Under the pieces are notes generated by a model. It ran no database searches. It saw nothing but the letters and a program-made list of their open reading frames with translations, and was not told where the DNA came from. A stretch of DNA of 64,000 nucleotides from Candidatus Obscuribacterales bacterium (GTDB lineage Bacteria; Cyanobacteriota; Vampirovibrionia; Obscuribacterales; Obscuribacteraceae), in contig JARLHI010000003.1 in the NCBI GenBank assembly GCA_031292355.1, forward strand, positions 124,001 to 188,000, in the 5' to 3' direction. Positions within the stretch are counted from its first letter, which is position 1, and each line of letters begins with the position of its first letter. Below are positions 61,510 to 64,000 of this stretch, one piece after another. Both the position numbers and the translations under genes were made by a program.

Positions 61510-62733
61510 TTGGATGACCTGCTAGAGCAAGATCATTTTACCAGTGACGTGTTATTCATGCTTGCGATTGCTGGTTTGGGCTTTATGGTTGATGTCTATG
61601 ACCTCACCCTGTTCGGTGTGGTGCGAATTCCCAGCCTCAACGATCTGGGAGTCAAGGGAGCTGAGTTGTTGTCCGCCGGAGTTGTTTTGCTGAATTGGCA
61701 AATGGCTGGTATGGCTCTAGGCGGAGTGCTCTGGGGAGCGCTCGGTGACAAATATGGTCGCCGATCTATTTTGCTAGGCTCGATTCTTCTTTATTCCATT
61801 GCCAATGTTGCCAACGCCTTCGTCAATTCAGTTGACAATTATTCAGTCGCGCGATTTTTTGCCGGAGTCGGACTGGCCGGCGAAGTCGGCGCAGCGATGA
61901 CGATAGCTGCAGAGGTGACACCCAGGAAATTTCGAGCGTATGGAACTGCTGGCGTCGCCTTTTTCAGTACACTCGGAGCAGTATTGGCCAGTTATAGCGG
62001 GCAGTGCATGCCATGGAGAATGGCTTACTTAACGGCTGGTGCAGTTGGTTTTGCGTTGCTTCTAGCACGGTTTTCTTTAAAAGAGACAACCTTATTCTTG
62101 AAGACAAAAACTGCATCTATTAAAGGAGGCAGTTTGAATATCTTGTTTTCGAGTCGGGCAAGATGTCTGCGCCTTCTCCGTTGTGTACTCGCCGCAGCAC
62201 CAGTGTGGTTTGCTATTGCAGTCCTTGTATCCTTTGGACCGGAGATATCTGCCCAAGGCAAGCAGACAACCCTTACGGTCGCATCTTGCATATTTTTCAG
62301 TTCGATTGGAGAATCATTCGGAGAAATTTGCAGCGGTGTAGTTAGCCAACTGCTCCACAGTCGACGACGAACCATGTATTCATTTCTCGCTGCGGGCGCT
62401 GCTTTCGCGCTTTTGATATTGAATTGTCCAACCGATCTTTATGCACCATTGTGTTTACCATTATTATTCAGTTTTGGGTACTGGTCGGTAGCCATCACAA
62501 CAACAGCCGAGCAATTTGGGACGAACATTCGCGCAACGGCTACGTCACTCGTTCCAAACCTGGTACGCGCTTCAGCAATACCCGTGACATGTCTATTTAG
62601 CGCGCTTTCACAGAAAATAGGCGCACGCAATGCTGCCATTGCTACTGGTGCCTGTTGCTTCATTTTAGCTATAATTTCCATTCATTGTATGGAAGAAACT
62701 GCCGGTAAGGAACTCGATTTTATTGAAAGTTGA
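61510..62733 (+). CDS. MFS transporter (sugar/organic-acid/phosphate-type)
   Basis: A 407-residue major-facilitator protein with about 12 membrane spans. It has the loop-2 signature GALGDKYGRRSILLGS, the span-4/5 RFFAGVGLAGEVGAAMTIAAEVTPRKFR (by position ~117-145) typical of the sugar-porter/PHS/AAHS side of the family, and a fairly short central loop. The substrate cannot be told. The start is TTG at 61510, with no ATG until within the first span. The last codons overlap the next small frame (TTGA). Confidence 0.85.
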   Translation: MDDLLEQDHFTSDVLFMLAIAGLGFMVDVYDLTLFGVVRIPSLNDLGVKGAELLSAGVVLLNWQMAGMALGGVLWGALGDKYGRRSILLGSILLYSIANVANAFVNSVDNYSVARFFAGVGLAGEVGAAMTIAAEVTPRKFRAYGTAGVAFFSTLGAVLASYSGQCMPWRMAYLTAGAVGFALLLARFSLKETTLFLKTKTASIKGGSLNILFSSRARCLRLLRCVLAAAPVWFAIAVLVSFGPEISAQGKQTTLTVASCIFFSSIGESFGEICSGVVSQLLHSRRRTMYSFLAAGAAFALLILNCPTDLYAPLCLPLLFSFGYWSVAITTTAEQFGTNIRATATSLVPNLVRASAIPVTCLFSALSQKIGARNAAIATGACCFILAIISIHCMEETAGKELDFIES

Positions 62734-62777
62734 AATTCGAAAGAATTCGAAAGACAATTACAGAAAAAAAGAAATAC

Positions 62778-63002
62778 ATGATGACGCAGTATTTGGTTGC
62801 GATTCACCACCCCGACGATTACGATCCGCTTGTCGCAGAGGACGAGGCACTACTAACAACCGCGGTGCTGCATTCGCTTCGCCTGGCATCTTACATCGCT
62901 GACTTGGGTAGTTTTATCCGTCATCTTATTTGCAGTCGCGCTAGGCACATTGATTGGGCTTTTTTAACAGGGATTGGATTTGTGTCCCTTGTTTTTCCAT
63001 AA
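62778..63002 (+). pseudogene. YciI-family fragment
   Basis: The frame from the ATG begins MTQYLVAIHHPDDYDPLVAEDEA, given in full only to residue 20 in conserved form. That is a clear start of a YciI/DGPF-type protein, whose normal length is about 100 residues. After ~25 residues the match stops and unrelated sequence follows. A second frame over 62895-62966 reads as a hydrophobic stretch (TWVVLSVILFAVALGTLIG) ending in a stop. So this is probably a decayed or rearranged gene. A TTG at 62730 overlapping the MFS stop could also start it. Confidence 0.45.
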
Positions 63003-63090
63003 ATACGACAAATTAAGCACTTAGAAGTTTATGCGACTTAAAAGAGAAGTCCTGGGAATGTAGACAATATAGTGTACAGAGGCAATAGCG

Positions 63091-64000
63091 TTGGTCAAGT
63101 ATTTCAGACGGTTCGTCGCTGTCGCTGCGGTCGCTCTAACAGCGGTACCAGCCTATTCCCATGATAAATACGGTTTGGTTGATCTGCAAGACAAATTTGT
63201 CATCCCGCCTATTTACGAACAAATCTCGACAGTAGGGCCTGGTGTTTATAAGTGCTTTCCAAAATATAAAGATTTATCGGAATTTAAAAGGAATCCCACA
63301 AAGGCAACGTCAGGCGGCGCCCGTAACCAGAATCAAAGTTCAAAAGAATCTCTCAGTGAGCACTTCGGAAATCCGAATTTCTTGCCTTCGGAGTTGCGCG
63401 ATAGAAACAACCGTCTAGTTCATCTGGCAGTGCCGCAGAATTGTTCGGTCACGGAGGTATTTGTACCGCAGAGTCTGAAGCAGCCAACAGCCGAAAATTT
63501 GCAAAGTGCCAACGTCCTCTATCGTATTTACGGCTTAAATGGCTGCGGGCTGATTGACGGTTCGGGAAAGGTAATCCTAACTCCACAATTCGAAAATTCA
63601 ATAATAATCAATAACTTTGAAAATAGTGGATTTAAAGGCATTTCTGCAAATCAAAAAACAGGCACAAATCGTTCAACAACAAATATCAAAATAAACATAC
63701 CTTCTGATGTCGCTCCGCCTTTCAAAGTCAAGAACGAAGGCTATAAGCTTGTGAGGGGAGCAATTGCGACGGCTCCAAAAGAACTTCTGTATAGAGCAAA
63801 CCTTGTCTGCAAAATTCCCTCACAATATGATCAATGCGATGTACTCGACGATTCGCATTTTCTTGCCCGAGTAAGCGGGTATCAGCCCGGCGGAAAAACG
63901 CCATCGCCTATAGTGCTGGATCGCGCCGGGAATATTGCACCACAATTACCTACTAACGCCACCTTTGTTCAACTCACAGACCACGGTTTTATCTGCGTAA
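63091..64000 (+). CDS. Secreted WG-repeat protein, 3' end beyond the window
   Basis: The frame stays open for 303 codons to the window edge. The start is TTG at 63091, with AGAGG eight bases upstream and an in-frame stop shortly before. The signal peptide is VKYFRRFVAVAAVALTAVPAYS. WG-repeat-like units are KYGLVDLQDKFVIPPIYEQI, GCGLIDGSGKVILTPQFEN and PIVLDRAGNIAPQL, each with the 'G-hydrophobic-(I/V)-D-x-x-G-K-x-(V/I)-(I/L)-x-P-x-(F/Y)' pattern. Such repeats form surface beta-structures and bind partners. The C-terminus is unknown. The TTG start means it would be missed by an ATG-only search. Confidence 0.72.
   Translation, partial: MVKYFRRFVAVAAVALTAVPAYSHDKYGLVDLQDKFVIPPIYEQISTVGPGVYKCFPKYKDLSEFKRNPTKATSGGARNQNQSSKESLSEHFGNPNFLPSELRDRNNRLVHLAVPQNCSVTEVFVPQSLKQPTAENLQSANVLYRIYGLNGCGLIDGSGKVILTPQFENSIIINNFENSGFKGISANQKTGTNRSTTNIKINIPSDVAPPFKVKNEGYKLVRGAIATAPKELLYRANLVCKIPSQYDQCDVLDDSHFLARVSGYQPGGKTPSPIVLDRAGNIAPQLPTNATFVQLTDHGFICV

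Noticed and set aside
1..64000. CRISPR arrays, insertion sequences, prophage and integrase genes
   Set aside because: No regularly spaced repeats, transposase, integrase or terminal inverted repeats were seen in reading the window.

Overview
This window most likely comes from a chromosome of a non-photosynthetic cyanobacterial relative (Vampirovibrionia/Melainabacteria, Obscuribacterales-like). This is an inference, not a marker-gene placement. It rests on three things: a cyanobacterial-type group 2 sigma factor; the mix of kinesin-light-chain-type TPR proteins, WG-repeat protein and Ser/Thr kinase; and many signal-peptide proteins without obvious families. The RND efflux pair and PBP1A point to a two-membrane cell with peptidoglycan. 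Base composition is moderate, gene density is high, and NTG starts other than ATG are common. I see no insertion sequence, prophage, CRISPR array or rRNA. One tRNA (Leu-UAA, minus strand) is present.

Layout. 0-8 kb: queC, a GIY-YIG protein, two tiny Gly/Tyr-rich secreted proteins, a papain-like putative cysteine peptidase coupled to a small unknown protein, a secreted protein and a lipase-maturation-factor-like membrane protein. 8-21 kb: an OpuC-type osmolyte ABC transporter with fused permease and binding protein, a DUF427 protein, a second papain-like paralogue, an RND efflux operon, an SRPBCC protein and an MDR oxidoreductase. 21-35 kb: Lhr helicase convergent with a sigma-70 factor, a two-gene operon for a huge disordered membrane protein with a LysM-like end, a TPR protein, a secreted four-repeat protein and a GNAT enzyme. 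35-40.4 kb: divergent PBP1A and PEP carboxylase.

40.6-51.4 kb is a long minus-strand run of envelope proteins, most separated by 3-46 bases. It holds a coiled-coil protein, a secreted SWLAG-family protein, an M1 aminopeptidase, a DUF3142 protein, a large secreted helical protein, an alpha/beta hydrolase fused to a thioredoxin-like domain, a TPR protein and a TPR-thioredoxin. It looks like one extracytoplasmic functional unit of unknown purpose. 51.5-64 kb: an FAH-family hydrolase with a phosphoribosyltransferase-like gene, tRNA-Leu, membrane and secreted unknowns (including a second SWLAG paralogue), a GNAT/methyltransferase pair, an EF-hand protein, a VOC protein, a membrane Ser/Thr kinase with an LRR-like sensor end, an MFS transporter, a YciI fragment and the start of a WG-repeat protein cut by the window edge.

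The most novel material is the pair of papain-like paralogues with a conserved Cys-His-Asn set, the envelope operon at 41-51 kb, and the disordered/LysM-like two-gene unit at 27-30 kb. All functions were read by eye from sequence; no database search was run.
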